A stretch of 64,000 nt of DNA from Ignatzschineria rhizosphaerae (GTDB lineage: Bacteria > Pseudomonadota > Gammaproteobacteria > Cardiobacteriales > Wohlfahrtiimonadaceae): NCBI RefSeq assembly GCF_022655595.1, contig NZ_CP093379.1, positions 3,010,734 through 3,074,733 of the forward strand, in the 5' to 3' direction. The notes below the pieces were generated by a model. The model saw only the letters and a list, made by a program, of their open reading frames with translations, did no database searches and was not told the origin of the DNA. Position numbers and translations under genes: made by a program. Below, piece after piece: positions 45,606 to 54,099 of the stretch (the stretch's first letter is position 1; the number at the start of each line of letters is the position of its first letter).

Positions 45606-46792
45606 TTAAACGACTAAAAAGCCTATTTAAGGCTGAAACTAGATCCGATGGGGATAATTACTGGGAACATTGGCAAATGTTGCGCGGTGGCGGGATAAAT
45701 CCTGAAATCGCTGAATCTGTTAGTTCAGTTTATGCTTGTGTGAGCGTTATAAGCGAAACTATTGGAAGTTTGCCACTTCATCTATATAAAAATGATGATA
45801 AGCGCAGCAAAGCCACCAATAATAGCTTGTATGAAGTGCTTCATAGTATTTCTAATGAGTACCAGACAGCGGTTGAGTTCAGGGAATGGATGACAGCTTG
45901 CTATTTATTGCGGGGAAATGCTTATGCTTTGGTTGAGCGAGGGCGTGATGGGCAGGTTATAAGCCTTAATCCACTTCATCCTGATTCGGTAAGTATTGTT
46001 AAGGTTGGAGATTCTTATCAGTATCAAACGGTTAAAAATGGCAAGCCTATCCGACTGTTACCGCATGAAATATTCCATATTAAGCATAGAGCGGGAAATA
46101 ATCCTTTATTAGGAGTCAGCCCTATTCAGGCTTCGAGTGGTGCTATTGATTTGGCATTAGCTGAGCAACAGCATGGAAATGCTACTTTTACTAATGGGGC
46201 TAAGCTTCAAGGAATCTTAAACTTTCCGGGAGCGTTAAAGCCTGATCAACTAACACGCCTTAGAGAGGGGTGGAGTAATCAGCATAGTGGCGCTAAAAAC
46301 AGTGGTAAAACTCCTATTCTTGAGGAGGGAATTACTTATCAGCCTATTAGCATGACTTTACAGGATAGCGAGTGGATCGCTTCAAGGCAGTTCAGCGTTG
46401 AGGAAGTGGCTCGTATTTTTAGGGTGCCGCCTACCATGATCGGGGATCTAAGGCATGGTAACTATTCCAACAGTGTAGAGTTAGCTAGGCAGTTTGTAAC
46501 CATTACATTACGCCGTCATTTAGTCGCATGGGAGCAGGCGATTAATAAACAACTCTTAACATCAGCGGGTAGAAAGGCTTACTTTTCTGAGCATAGTGTG
46601 GAGGGTCTATTAAGGGGTGATTCCAATAATAGAGCAGAGTTCTATAAGTCAGGCATAGAAGCAGGGTGGTTATTACCTAGTGAAGCACGGCAGTTGGAAA
46701 ACCTGCCAACCGTTGAAGCTGGGTCATTAGATGAGCGCTACGAAAAAGTTGTAGCGTCAAAAGATGAGGAAAAGATAGATGAAGAAGCATAA
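45602..46792 (+). CDS. HK97-family portal protein
   Basis: 396 residues from the ATG at 45602, which overlaps the protease stop. Family segments: SSVYACVSVISETIGSLPLHLY, HIKHRAGNNPLLGVSPI, FSVEEVARIFRVPPTMIGDL. Forms the dodecameric DNA entry ring of the head and binds terminase and connector. The order capsid-protease-portal is reversed relative to phage HK97 (portal-protease-capsid). Confidence 0.92.
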   Translation: MIKRLKSLFKAETRSDGDNYWEHWQMLRGGGINPEIAESVSSVYACVSVISETIGSLPLHLYKNDDKRSKATNNSLYEVLHSISNEYQTAVEFREWMTACYLLRGNAYALVERGRDGQVISLNPLHPDSVSIVKVGDSYQYQTVKNGKPIRLLPHEIFHIKHRAGNNPLLGVSPIQASSGAIDLALAEQQHGNATFTNGAKLQGILNFPGALKPDQLTRLREGWSNQHSGAKNSGKTPILEEGITYQPISMTLQDSEWIASRQFSVEEVARIFRVPPTMIGDLRHGNYSNSVELARQFVTITLRRHLVAWEQAINKQLLTSAGRKAYFSEHSVEGLLRGDSNNRAEFYKSGIEAGWLLPSEARQLENLPTVEAGSLDERYEKVVASKDEEKIDEEA

Positions 46793-47153
46793 GCCTAATG
46801 TGATTGCGGGTACTATCAGACAACCTAAAAGCGGGAGTAAAACAGTAAAAGAGAAGCAGGAAGCCAATGGGCGAGCCTTATCTCTTAACTCGGTCGCATG
46901 GAAGCGCTTAAGAGCCTATCAGTTAAGCTTATTTCCGTTGTGTGAGCATTGTTCTCGTATTGGGTTGACTAATCCGGCCACTGATGTGGATCACATGGAC
47001 AATAACCCCTCTAATAACAGCATGGAGAACCTACAAAGCCTTTGTAAGCCATGCCACAGCCGAAAAACAAACCAAGATATGGGGAATAGGGTGGCTTTTG
47101 GTTGTGATGAGTATGGCAATCCACTAGATCCAACTCATGAATGGAACGATTAA
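46779..47153 (+). CDS. HNH endonuclease of the packaging module
   Basis: 124 residues. HNH motif DVDHMDNNPSNNSMENLQSLC with zinc-binding Cys pairs (LCEHCSR, CKPCHSRKT). In cos-packaging phages of the HK97 type such a protein lies beside terminase and is needed for cos cleavage. Overlaps the portal stop by 14 bases. A candidate cos region follows. Confidence 0.9.
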   Translation: MKKHKPNVIAGTIRQPKSGSKTVKEKQEANGRALSLNSVAWKRLRAYQLSLFPLCEHCSRIGLTNPATDVDHMDNNPSNNSMENLQSLCKPCHSRKTNQDMGNRVAFGCDEYGNPLDPTHEWND

Positions 47154-47304
47154 CAGCTCATCCACCAATGGTGGTTGGGTAAAAAAAATCGCAAAAAAGC
47201 TTTTGAAAAAGACCGCCCCCTCCCCTACACACACGTCTCCGCAGTTCAGGAGTTTTAGGAAAAATTAGGACAGCACAATTTTGTGCAGTCAGAAAGGAGG
47301 ATTT
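47154..47304. other. Candidate cos / packaging recognition region
   Basis: 150 bases between HNH and terS. They hold CCACCA-A-TGGTGG (47162-47174), a C-rich block (47211-47241, CCGCCCCCTCCCC) unusual for this AT-rich element, and GCACAA-TT-TTGTGC (47273-47286) next to the terS ribosome binding site. Location between HNH and TerS is where cos lies in HK97-like phages. Confidence 0.5.
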
Positions 47305-47700
47305 ATGGCGAATCCAAGAACGCCAACACAGCTAAGAATATTGGCAGGTAATCCATCTAAGAGACCATTGCCGGAAGGTGAGCCGGATTACCCAGAGGCA
47401 ACGGTAGAGCCACCATATTGGTTAGGGCATGAAGCCCGAAAGGTTTGGGAAAAATTATCCGGCGCTTTGGAAGTTAATGGAATGCTGAATGATGCTAACT
47501 ATGACATTTTGGCTACTTATTGCGATTTGGTTGGAGATTATATTGATAAACGAAACGCGGGAGAGCCACCGCATTTAGGAATGGCTCAGCAGATTAGATT
47601 ATTGGCTAGGGAATTTGGATTTACTCCGAGCAGTCAGGCAGGAGTATCCGCACCAAATAACAAAAAAGATGACAATAAAAAATCAAGATTCTTTAAATAA
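47305..47700 (+). CDS. terS: Terminase small subunit (P27 family)
   Basis: 131 residues from the ATG at 47305, which has a perfect AAAGGAGG four bases upstream; an in-frame start at 47281 has none. Family start MANPRTPTQLRILAGNPSKRPLPEGEP, then a helical DNA-binding core. It recognises the packaging site. A satellite-specific TerS is what directs packaging of satellite over helper DNA. Overlaps terL by 32 bases. Confidence 0.9.
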   Translation: MANPRTPTQLRILAGNPSKRPLPEGEPDYPEATVEPPYWLGHEARKVWEKLSGALEVNGMLNDANYDILATYCDLVGDYIDKRNAGEPPHLGMAQQIRLLAREFGFTPSSQAGVSAPNNKKDDNKKSRFFK

Positions 47701-49237
47701 AGATTTTTATTTTGATAATGAAACAGCTGAAAATGCGGTGGCATTCTTTGAGGAGTGTCTAACTCATACCACAGGAGAGTGGGCAGGAAAGCCATTTATT
47801 CTAGAAGAGTGGCAGGCGGATATAGTATCTAATATCTTTGGTTGGAAGCGAGTTAAGGATGACACTAGGAAATATAGAACCGTCTTTATTGCTTTGCCTA
47901 GAAAGAATGGAAAGACAACATTCGCAGCAGGATTAGCCCTCTATGCTTCTTTTTGTGATGATGAGTTGGGAGGTCAGGCGATTAATGCTGCCTCAGATAG
48001 AGAGCAAGCCCGGCTATGCTTTGATGTGGCAAAGGGGATGATTAGCAATGAACCAGAGTTAGAAAGCCGTTGTAAGGTTTATAAAAACTCTATTGTGATC
48101 CCTAATACTGGAAGCAGTTATAAGGTTGTGAGTTCAGAGGCTTTTTCTAAGCATGGATTAAATCTTAGCTATTTTGGTGCCGATGAATTACACGCTTGGC
48201 CAGATCCTGAATTATGGGATGTAATGACTACTTCTATGGGGGCGCGCCGTCAGCCTTTGACTGTGGTAACGACTACGGCAGGCTATAACCGGCAAAGCAT
48301 TTGTTATGAGCAATGGGATTATGCTCGAAAGGTCAGGGATGGGGTCATTAAAGATGATACTTACCTACCGGTATTATTTGAGGCGGAAGATGGTGACGAT
48401 TGGGAAGATCCTGCAGTTTGGGCAAGGGTTAATCCTAATTATGGGAAATCAATTAAGGAAGAGTTCCTGCAGGGCGAATATAAGAAAGCCAAAGAAATGC
48501 CGCGCCTTGAGAATACCTTTAAAAATCTTTATCTAAATATATGGACAGAACAGGAAACGAGATGGTTATCCCTTGATGTTTGGAATGATAATGGCGGTGA
48601 TCTTCCTGATTTAACTGAAATGGCTTGTTATGGTGCGTTAGACTTGTCTACGACTACGGATATATCTGCATTTGTAATGGTATTTAGGCAAGGACAAAAG
48701 GTTTATGTTAAACCCATGTTTTTTGTGCCGGCAGATAATGTTGATAAGAGATCTAAGCGGGATCGTGTTCCTTATGATTTATGGATTAAGCAGGGTTATA
48801 TCACCGCAACACCAGGCAACGTAATCGATTACGAAATCATACGCCGATATATCAATGATATGGGCGAGCAGCATGAGATTAGAGATATAGCCGTAGATAG
48901 GTGGAATGCGACACAAATAGCGACACAGTTACAGGGTGATGGCTTTGATACGTTTGCTTTTGGTCAGGGGTTCGCCAGTATGAGCGGTCCATCTAAAGAG
49001 CTTGAAAAGTTGCTATTAGGTCGTGAGATCTGTCATGGAGATAACCCAGTATTGCGTTGGATGGCTTCTAATGTGGCAATAGAAATGGATGCTGCCGGAA
49101 ATATTAAGCCGAGTAAGAAGAAGTCTACTGAAAGAATTGACGGTATTGTTGCTTTGATTATGGCTATTGGCCGTCTTATTTCAAATGATGATGAAGCGGG
49201 AAGGATGCGCGGCAGTGGTGAAATTTTATTTATATAA
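47669..49237 (+). CDS. terL: Terminase large subunit
   Basis: 522 residues from the ATG at 47669 (an in-frame start at 47615 lies deeper within terS). ATPase: Walker A-like LPRKNGKTTF and Walker B GADELHAW. C-terminal RNase H-type nuclease: Asp in YGALDLSTTTDIS, then Asp in IAVDRWNATQIA. Drives DNA translocation into the head and cuts concatemers. Complete and intact. Confidence 0.93.
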   Translation: MTIKNQDSLNKDFYFDNETAENAVAFFEECLTHTTGEWAGKPFILEEWQADIVSNIFGWKRVKDDTRKYRTVFIALPRKNGKTTFAAGLALYASFCDDELGGQAINAASDREQARLCFDVAKGMISNEPELESRCKVYKNSIVIPNTGSSYKVVSSEAFSKHGLNLSYFGADELHAWPDPELWDVMTTSMGARRQPLTVVTTTAGYNRQSICYEQWDYARKVRDGVIKDDTYLPVLFEAEDGDDWEDPAVWARVNPNYGKSIKEEFLQGEYKKAKEMPRLENTFKNLYLNIWTEQETRWLSLDVWNDNGGDLPDLTEMACYGALDLSTTTDISAFVMVFRQGQKVYVKPMFFVPADNVDKRSKRDRVPYDLWIKQGYITATPGNVIDYEIIRRYINDMGEQHEIRDIAVDRWNATQIATQLQGDGFDTFAFGQGFASMSGPSKELEKLLLGREICHGDNPVLRWMASNVAIEMDAAGNIKPSKKKSTERIDGIVALIMAIGRLISNDDEAGRMRGSGEILFI

Positions 49238-49246
49238 AGGGATGGT

Positions 49247-49570
49247 ATGGATTTTGGGAGATTAAAGCATAGAGTGACTCTTCAAAAAAGTGAGGTTACT
49301 AATGGTCCTTATGGTCGTGAAGAAAAATGGATAGATGTGGGAAAGTTATGGGCTGAAATTGGAAGTGTTTCGGGAAAAGAGCTTATTGCTTCAGGGGCTG
49401 AGTTGTCGAGTGTTAGCTATAAAATCATTATCCGTTATAGGAAAGATATAACAGCAAAACACCGCCTTAAATATGATGACAAGATCTATAATATTGAGGC
49501 GGTACTACCAAATAATAATAGAACAATGCTTACATTATTATGTGAGGAGGGATTAGAGCATGATTATTGA
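49247..49570 (+). CDS. Phage head closure / head-tail adaptor protein
   Basis: 107 residues of the SPP1 gp16 / HK97 gp7-like head closure family: begins MDFGRLKHRVTLQK, with VGKLWAEIGSVSGKE and KYDDKIYNIEAV. Closes the filled head and presents the tail docking surface. AAAGGGATGGT before the ATG. Confidence 0.85.
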   Translation: MDFGRLKHRVTLQKSEVTNGPYGREEKWIDVGKLWAEIGSVSGKELIASGAELSSVSYKIIIRYRKDITAKHRLKYDDKIYNIEAVLPNNNRTMLTLLCEEGLEHDY

Positions 49571-49838
49571 TTTAGATAAGGCTAAAGAGTTTTTACGAGT
49601 AGATCATGATGATGAGGATTCTTTGATTCAAGATATGATCGATAGTGCTGCAGCTTATACTCTCGAATATTTAAACTGGGAAGAAGAAAGGGAAGAATAC
49701 CCGGCGCCTGTTATTAGTGCTACATTATTAATGCTTGGGGATCTTTATGAAAATAGGACAGCACAAGCGCCTGTTCAGTTATTTAATAATAAAAGCTACA
49801 ATAGATTATTGAGCCCTTATAGGATGATGGTAATTTAA
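49560..49838 (+). CDS. Head-tail connector protein (gp6-like)
   Basis: 92 residues: IDLDKAKEFLRVDHDDEDSLIQDMIDSAAAYTLEYLN matches the HK97 gp6 connector family. Binds under the portal. Overlaps the head closure gene by 11 bases. It is the last recognisable structural gene: where phage genomes go on to tail genes, this element ends. Confidence 0.88.
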   Translation: MIIDLDKAKEFLRVDHDDEDSLIQDMIDSAAAYTLEYLNWEEEREEYPAPVISATLLMLGDLYENRTAQAPVQLFNNKSYNRLLSPYRMMVI

Positions 49839-49855
49839 ATTTAAAGGAAAAATTT

Positions 49856-50134
49856 ATGTCTTTAATAGATGATAATAATGTAAAAATAGGTGTTGATGAG
49901 ATTAAAAAATATGTGAAAAATAATAATATGCAAATTGATGAGCAATTTTTCACTCCTCACGCTTCGCAAATTAAAGCTAATATGGTTAGGAGTGGTGCGG
50001 TTGGCGAAGGGGATGCGTTTGTAAGGGCTCTAGAGTATCTAGTTTCTCAAGAATTTTTTGGTGCTGTCGCCTTACATAGCGGTGGGGGGAAGTTATTTTT
50101 AACGGAGAAAGGGTTTAAAGAGGTTAATGGTTAG
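49856..50134 (+). CDS. Terminal gene of the satellite, unknown function
   Basis: 92 residues, strong AAAGGA upstream, no family recognised. It has acidic N-terminal helices and a more hydrophobic C-terminus (ALHSGGGKLFLTEKGFKEVNG). Placed after the connector and before attR, the slot where satellites often carry accessory genes (anti-phage, tail-redirecting or immunity). Role unknown. Confidence 0.55.
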   Translation: MSLIDDNNVKIGVDEIKKYVKNNNMQIDEQFFTPHASQIKANMVRSGAVGEGDAFVRALEYLVSQEFFGAVALHSGGGKLFLTEKGFKEVNG

Positions 50135-50144
50135 ATGTTCTTTT

Positions 50145-50164
50145 GTTGGTAATGTTGTTGGTAA
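50145..50164. repeat. Integrase arm-type sites, right end
   Basis: GTTGGTAA at 50145-50152 and 50157-50164, the same 12-base spacing as at 39471/39483, 53 bases left of attR. Confidence 0.65.
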
Positions 50165-50216
50165 ATATATTTTTTATATTTAAAGATCTATTATTAACAA
50201 GCAAATATGGCGTTTG

Positions 50217-50239
50217 TTCGAATCTCTCCTTTTCCGCCA
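50217..50239 (+). repeat. attR: direct repeat of the tRNA-Ser 3' end
   Basis: 22 of 23 bases identical to 39304-39326, not part of a tRNA here. It marks the element's right end. Confidence 0.92.
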
Positions 50240-50936
50240 AACAGGGAAACCCTTAGCTTTTCGCTAGGGGTTTTTTCTTGTCAAAAATAAGCCTAAAAGC
50301 ACTATATATCGTCTTTTTCATAAAATGAGGATTTTCTCTCCTTTTTTTTTAGGTTTTTTTAATTCGTTCACTCATCAATAAAATATTGATAAATTTGTTG
50401 GTAAGGAACGTTTTTAGAAAGTCTAGGTGCCTGTTTGAGATGAGATAATCTTTTTAAAAAGTGATATCGCTGTAAAATAGAGAGTTTAATGGTGTGATTT
50501 ATTATCTGTTTATTTATCTGATGAAGAGTTTGTAAAGGTAGTCTTAATGGGGAATTCTGTCGATGGATAAAGAAGATTATTAGAGATAATAGGGGGGGAG
50601 GATTATTTTTTGGGGTATTTTTATCAAAGAAATTGTTAAAGTTTGTAATTTTTTCATTATTTTAAATTCCCTATAGTAAAAATAAGATCTAAAAAAGTAT
50701 AAAAAACAATATTTTAGTATTTTTTTGTGTTTAAATGGCGTTTAATGTTTAAAAAAGTTTTTTAAATATAAATAAATTTACATTTCAGGTGTTAAAATTC
50801 TTTCAACGGTAAAGATTGAAGATTAAAAACAAATGTTTACCTAACTTAACATTGATGAGTAGAGTGATTACATTTCTTACAGTTATTCGTTGGTGGTAAT
50901 GGAATTAAAATTTTATCAAAAGGACTCGATTAAATT
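50240..50936. other. Region between attR and the fimbrial operon, with an element relic
   Basis: Starts with a terminator (50249-50278), then at 50370-50404 a stretch similar to the sequence before int (ending in GTTGGTAA at 50397-50404, 158 bases from attR, as the left copy is 157 bases from attL). The rest is strongly AT-rich, has a G7 run (50592-50598), and should contain the promoter of the pilin gene. Confidence 0.6.
50249..50278 (+). terminator. Terminator after attR
   Basis: ACCCTTAGC / GCTAGGGGT stem, loop TTTTC, then six T residues. Probably the tRNA-Ser terminator of the site before integration. Confidence 0.8.
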
Positions 50937-51458
50937 ATGAAAAAAATGACATTAACCTTAGCACTTATCGCAGCAACAACTTCAGCAGTATTTGCACAAG
51001 CGATGAATACTATTAACTTTAAAGGTACTGTGACAGATTCAGCATGTACTTTAAATTCTGTAGAAGATGTTGATCTCGGCTCTATTGCAGTTAATACTCT
51101 TAAAAACGGTAAAACAGGTGGTTGGGGATCAAGTGAAATTATCTTTACTGATTGTAATCTTGATGCAGAAGAGGGCGCGGCGAAAGATAAAATTGTTCTT
51201 TCGGTTCTCCCTGGCACTGCAGCGGATTCTGGTAATAAGTATTGGTTTAATGAAGGCGACGCTTCAAACGTTGGTGTTGAGATCCAAATTAGTAATACAG
51301 CAATTACTCCTGATGGTAAATCTGAGATTCCACAGTTAGCGATTTCGGGTAATACTGTGAAAACAACAGTTCGTGGACGTACTGTAAAATCAGGTTCTGG
51401 CGATCCTTCAGTGGGCTCAGTTTCTGCAAGAATTAACTTTGTGGCAGACTATAGATAA
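50937..51458 (+). CDS. Type 1 fimbrial major subunit
   Basis: 173 residues with signal peptide (cleavage after AVFAQA) and the pilin pattern INFKGTVTDSACTLNSVEDVDLGS (first strand with Cys), second Cys in IIFTDCNL, and C-terminal beta-zipper strand SVSARINFVADYR. Assembled by the usher and chaperone encoded next. A terminator-like hairpin separates it from the usher, as usual when the major subunit is made in excess. Confidence 0.92.
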   Translation: MKKMTLTLALIAATTSAVFAQAMNTINFKGTVTDSACTLNSVEDVDLGSIAVNTLKNGKTGGWGSSEIIFTDCNLDAEEGAAKDKIVLSVLPGTAADSGNKYWFNEGDASNVGVEIQISNTAITPDGKSEIPQLAISGNTVKTTVRGRTVKSGSGDPSVGSVSARINFVADYR

Positions 51459-51495
51459 ATGATAGAATTATCCTAAGTAAATAGGATACCGCATA

Positions 51496-51535
51496 AAAAA
51501 GAGCTATTCCTTGGAAACGAGGGAATAGCTTTTTC
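51496..51535 (+). terminator. Partial terminator between pilin and usher
   Basis: AAAGAGCTATTCC / GGAATAGCTTTTT stem with an 11-nt loop and T run. Read-through is needed for the usher, so it probably tunes expression downward. Confidence 0.75.
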
Positions 51536-51552
51536 TGATTTGAGAAAATCGA

Positions 51553-54099
51553 ATGATACGAAGATGTAAGAAAATAAATGTGAATATTTGGTCGCAAGAT
51601 TGTCGATTAATGATGTCTTTTATTTTCTTATTTTTTTCACTTAAAGTGGCCTATAGTTTTGAGTTTGATCCTAGAGCTTTAGCTGGCATTGATCCTAGTG
51701 AGTTAGATAACGTTGATTTAAGCGCCTTTTCTGGAGAGAGTGGGCAGTTAACAGGGGAATACTCCTTAGAAGTTACCGTGAATGATCAGCGAGTTATCAG
51801 TGGCCAAAAAGCCTCCTTTTATTTAGATCATGAGGAGAATAGAGTCTGTTTTACATCAGATTTTATTGAACAATTACCAATTCGGGATCGTTATTATAGG
51901 ACTCTAAAAAGAGATGTTATTCATGAGATGAATGGTAAGGCTTGTTTAGGGTTGGAAAATCTAGATGAGGCTATTGCGGTTGACTATTATCGAGAAAACC
52001 AGCATTTAAATATTCAAATGCCACAAAAATTCTTGCATGACATCGATGAATATTGGGTTGCACCAAGAAATAGAGATGACGGTATTTCTGGGCTAGTTTT
52101 AGATTATAGTTTGTTATGGAATTATAATAATTATAAGTATGGTGGGCAGCGAGAAAGTTCAACGACGATTAGTAGCTATGGCTCAGTAGGCGCTAATATC
52201 GGGCGATTTAGAATACGAAGTAATTATCAATACTCAAGATTTAATAACGGCTATTCACAATTTGACTGGACGCAAACCTATATATTTACGGATATCGCAA
52301 GGTTAAACGCTAAGCTTTATGCCGGAGAGCTCTATTCTCGAAATAATCTCTTTGATTCTGTCAGGTTTAAAGGAATCAGTCTTTATACGGATGAAGAGAT
52401 GATGCCGGCGTATCTACGAGGCTATGCACCACAAATTATTGGGACAGCTTCTACGAATGCTATTGTCAATATTAAGCAAAATGGGGCAATTATTAAAACT
52501 GTGCAAGTGCCGCCAGGACCATTTGTGATTTCTGATTTGCCATCATATGTATCGGGGACCGTCGAAGTAGAGGTGGATGAGGATGGCGTAATTCGTAGTT
52601 ATCAGGTAGATGTGGCCAGTGTTCCTTTTTTAACACGAAAAGGGAGCATGAGATACTCGATCAATATTGGTCGTCTTGAACCTCTTTATCGAGTAGATAG
52701 AGTGGATACTGGGCTTATTTCTGCAGATGCCTCTTATGGCTTAACGAGTAATATTTCATTAATTGGTGGTGTTCAACATACGACAAATGGCGAGTATCGC
52801 GCATTCAATCTCGGTCTTGGTATTAATATGATGCAGTTTGGTGCATTGTCTATTGATATTACGCAATCTAGTAGCCGGATGAATCGATCTGATGAGTGGC
52901 AAAAGGGATACCGTTATAGTTTTAACTATGCAAAACTCTTTACAACTTCCACATCATTAAATATCACGGGATTTAAAAATTCCAATATTCATTTTAGAAC
53001 TTTACAAAATTATATTGATATGAAATCTAATAGCGCTCATTTGAGTTTAGAAAAAGAGCGTATTTCAATTAGCCTTATGCAATATATAAAACCGTGGGAT
53101 TTGAGTATCTCTGCCTCGATGGTCCGTGGGCGTTATTGGAATCGTGAGAAGCTGACGAACTATAATATCTCTTTTAATAAGACCATTCGCCAAGGGTTAT
53201 TATCGGGTAGTAGTATTAACTTATCATTTGCTAAAAATCGAACCGAATATGGTATGAAAGAAGAGAGCGTTTCTCTTTACATGACGATTCCTTTAGATGG
53301 TTCTAAAGATGAAAGAATTCAATACAATAGCCGTTATAGCCGTGGTCAAAAAATGTGGGACAATCAGTTGACCTATCGTAGTAATGCGGCTTTTGGCGGT
53401 AATTATTCTATTGCGACAAGAATGTTGCATCATCATGATTATAGCCGAAATACAGAATATAGCCTCAATGGTAGTTATGATCGAAATACTCGTTATGGGC
53501 GTTTAATGACTTCTGCAAGTTATGCGGAAGATAAGCATTCAGTCACAGCAGGATTTGATGGTTCAATTACGGTTACCCAACATGGTATTGCTACTCATAG
53601 TAAGGTTATGGATGATGATGCGCGTCTAATTATTGATGCAGGTGCCTCTGGTGTAACGATTAAAGGTACGCATAATAAAACCAATATTTTTGGGCTTGCC
53701 GGCTTAGGAATTCCTAGTTATCAGCAGATGACTTACCGAGTTGATAATGATGATATCCCGGAAAATGTTGAACTTCTAGATAGTGTGATAAAAACAGCGG
53801 CGTCAGATGGGGCTATTGTCTACCACTCTTTGGGAGCGGTAAAGGGTGAAAAGGCAGTTACAAGCATTCAGCTTGTTGATGGCGCTTATCCGCCTTTTGG
53901 CGCAGTTGTCTATCGACATGATGGCGTTAAAAATGAGGTGGCGATTGTTGCTGAACAGGGATTAACTTACTTGTCAGGAATTGATCGGCATGCGAAGTTT
54001 ACGGTGGAGTGGGGAGCTCAACTTTGCCAGTTAAAAATTACATCTTTAGAGCCTTCGGCTTTACAGAATTTAACTTGTTATTTTAATGAGGAATTATGA
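51553..54099 (+). CDS. Fimbrial outer-membrane usher
   Basis: 848 residues, normal size for FimD/PapC. N-terminal domain starts at FDPRALAGIDPSELDNVDLSAF; plug region includes SGTVEVEVDEDGVIRSYQV; C-terminal domain ends ITSLEPSALQNLTCYF with the paired Cys. A 24-strand barrel is expected. Start at 51553 has a weak ribosome site; Met at 51610 is an alternative giving a clean signal peptide MMSFIFLFFSLKVAYS. Overlaps the chaperone gene by four bases. Confidence 0.93.
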   Translation: MIRRCKKINVNIWSQDCRLMMSFIFLFFSLKVAYSFEFDPRALAGIDPSELDNVDLSAFSGESGQLTGEYSLEVTVNDQRVISGQKASFYLDHEENRVCFTSDFIEQLPIRDRYYRTLKRDVIHEMNGKACLGLENLDEAIAVDYYRENQHLNIQMPQKFLHDIDEYWVAPRNRDDGISGLVLDYSLLWNYNNYKYGGQRESSTTISSYGSVGANIGRFRIRSNYQYSRFNNGYSQFDWTQTYIFTDIARLNAKLYAGELYSRNNLFDSVRFKGISLYTDEEMMPAYLRGYAPQIIGTASTNAIVNIKQNGAIIKTVQVPPGPFVISDLPSYVSGTVEVEVDEDGVIRSYQVDVASVPFLTRKGSMRYSINIGRLEPLYRVDRVDTGLISADASYGLTSNISLIGGVQHTTNGEYRAFNLGLGINMMQFGALSIDITQSSSRMNRSDEWQKGYRYSFNYAKLFTTSTSLNITGFKNSNIHFRTLQNYIDMKSNSAHLSLEKERISISLMQYIKPWDLSISASMVRGRYWNREKLTNYNISFNKTIRQGLLSGSSINLSFAKNRTEYGMKEESVSLYMTIPLDGSKDERIQYNSRYSRGQKMWDNQLTYRSNAAFGGNYSIATRMLHHHDYSRNTEYSLNGSYDRNTRYGRLMTSASYAEDKHSVTAGFDGSITVTQHGIATHSKVMDDDARLIIDAGASGVTIKGTHNKTNIFGLAGLGIPSYQQMTYRVDNDDIPENVELLDSVIKTAASDGAIVYHSLGAVKGEKAVTSIQLVDGAYPPFGAVVYRHDGVKNEVAIVAEQGLTYLSGIDRHAKFTVEWGAQLCQLKITSLEPSALQNLTCYFNEEL

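Larger units (their letters stand above)
39327..50239 (+). mobile_element. Capsid-forming phage-inducible chromosomal island-like satellite (cf-PICI)
   Basis: An element of 10.9 kb between the 23-bp repeats in and after tRNA-Ser. It encodes integrase, a ribbon-helix-helix protein, AlpA, small proteins, a putative replication initiator, then a complete head and packaging set: HK97 capsid, prohead protease, portal, HNH, TerS, TerL, head closure protein and connector. There are no tail, tape-measure, baseplate, fibre, holin or endolysin genes, and no phage-size replication module. That combination is the definition of capsid-forming PICIs, which build and fill their own heads and take tails from a helper phage. 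It could also be a prophage remnant that lost its tail region, but all head genes are intact and tightly packed and both ends are preserved, which argues against decay. Confidence 0.8.

Noticed and set aside
39327..50239. Ordinary degraded prophage
   Set aside because: All genes are intact and tightly packed, both att sites are retained and the missing functions are exactly those a satellite takes from a helper; decay would be expected to leave tail fragments. Not fully excluded.
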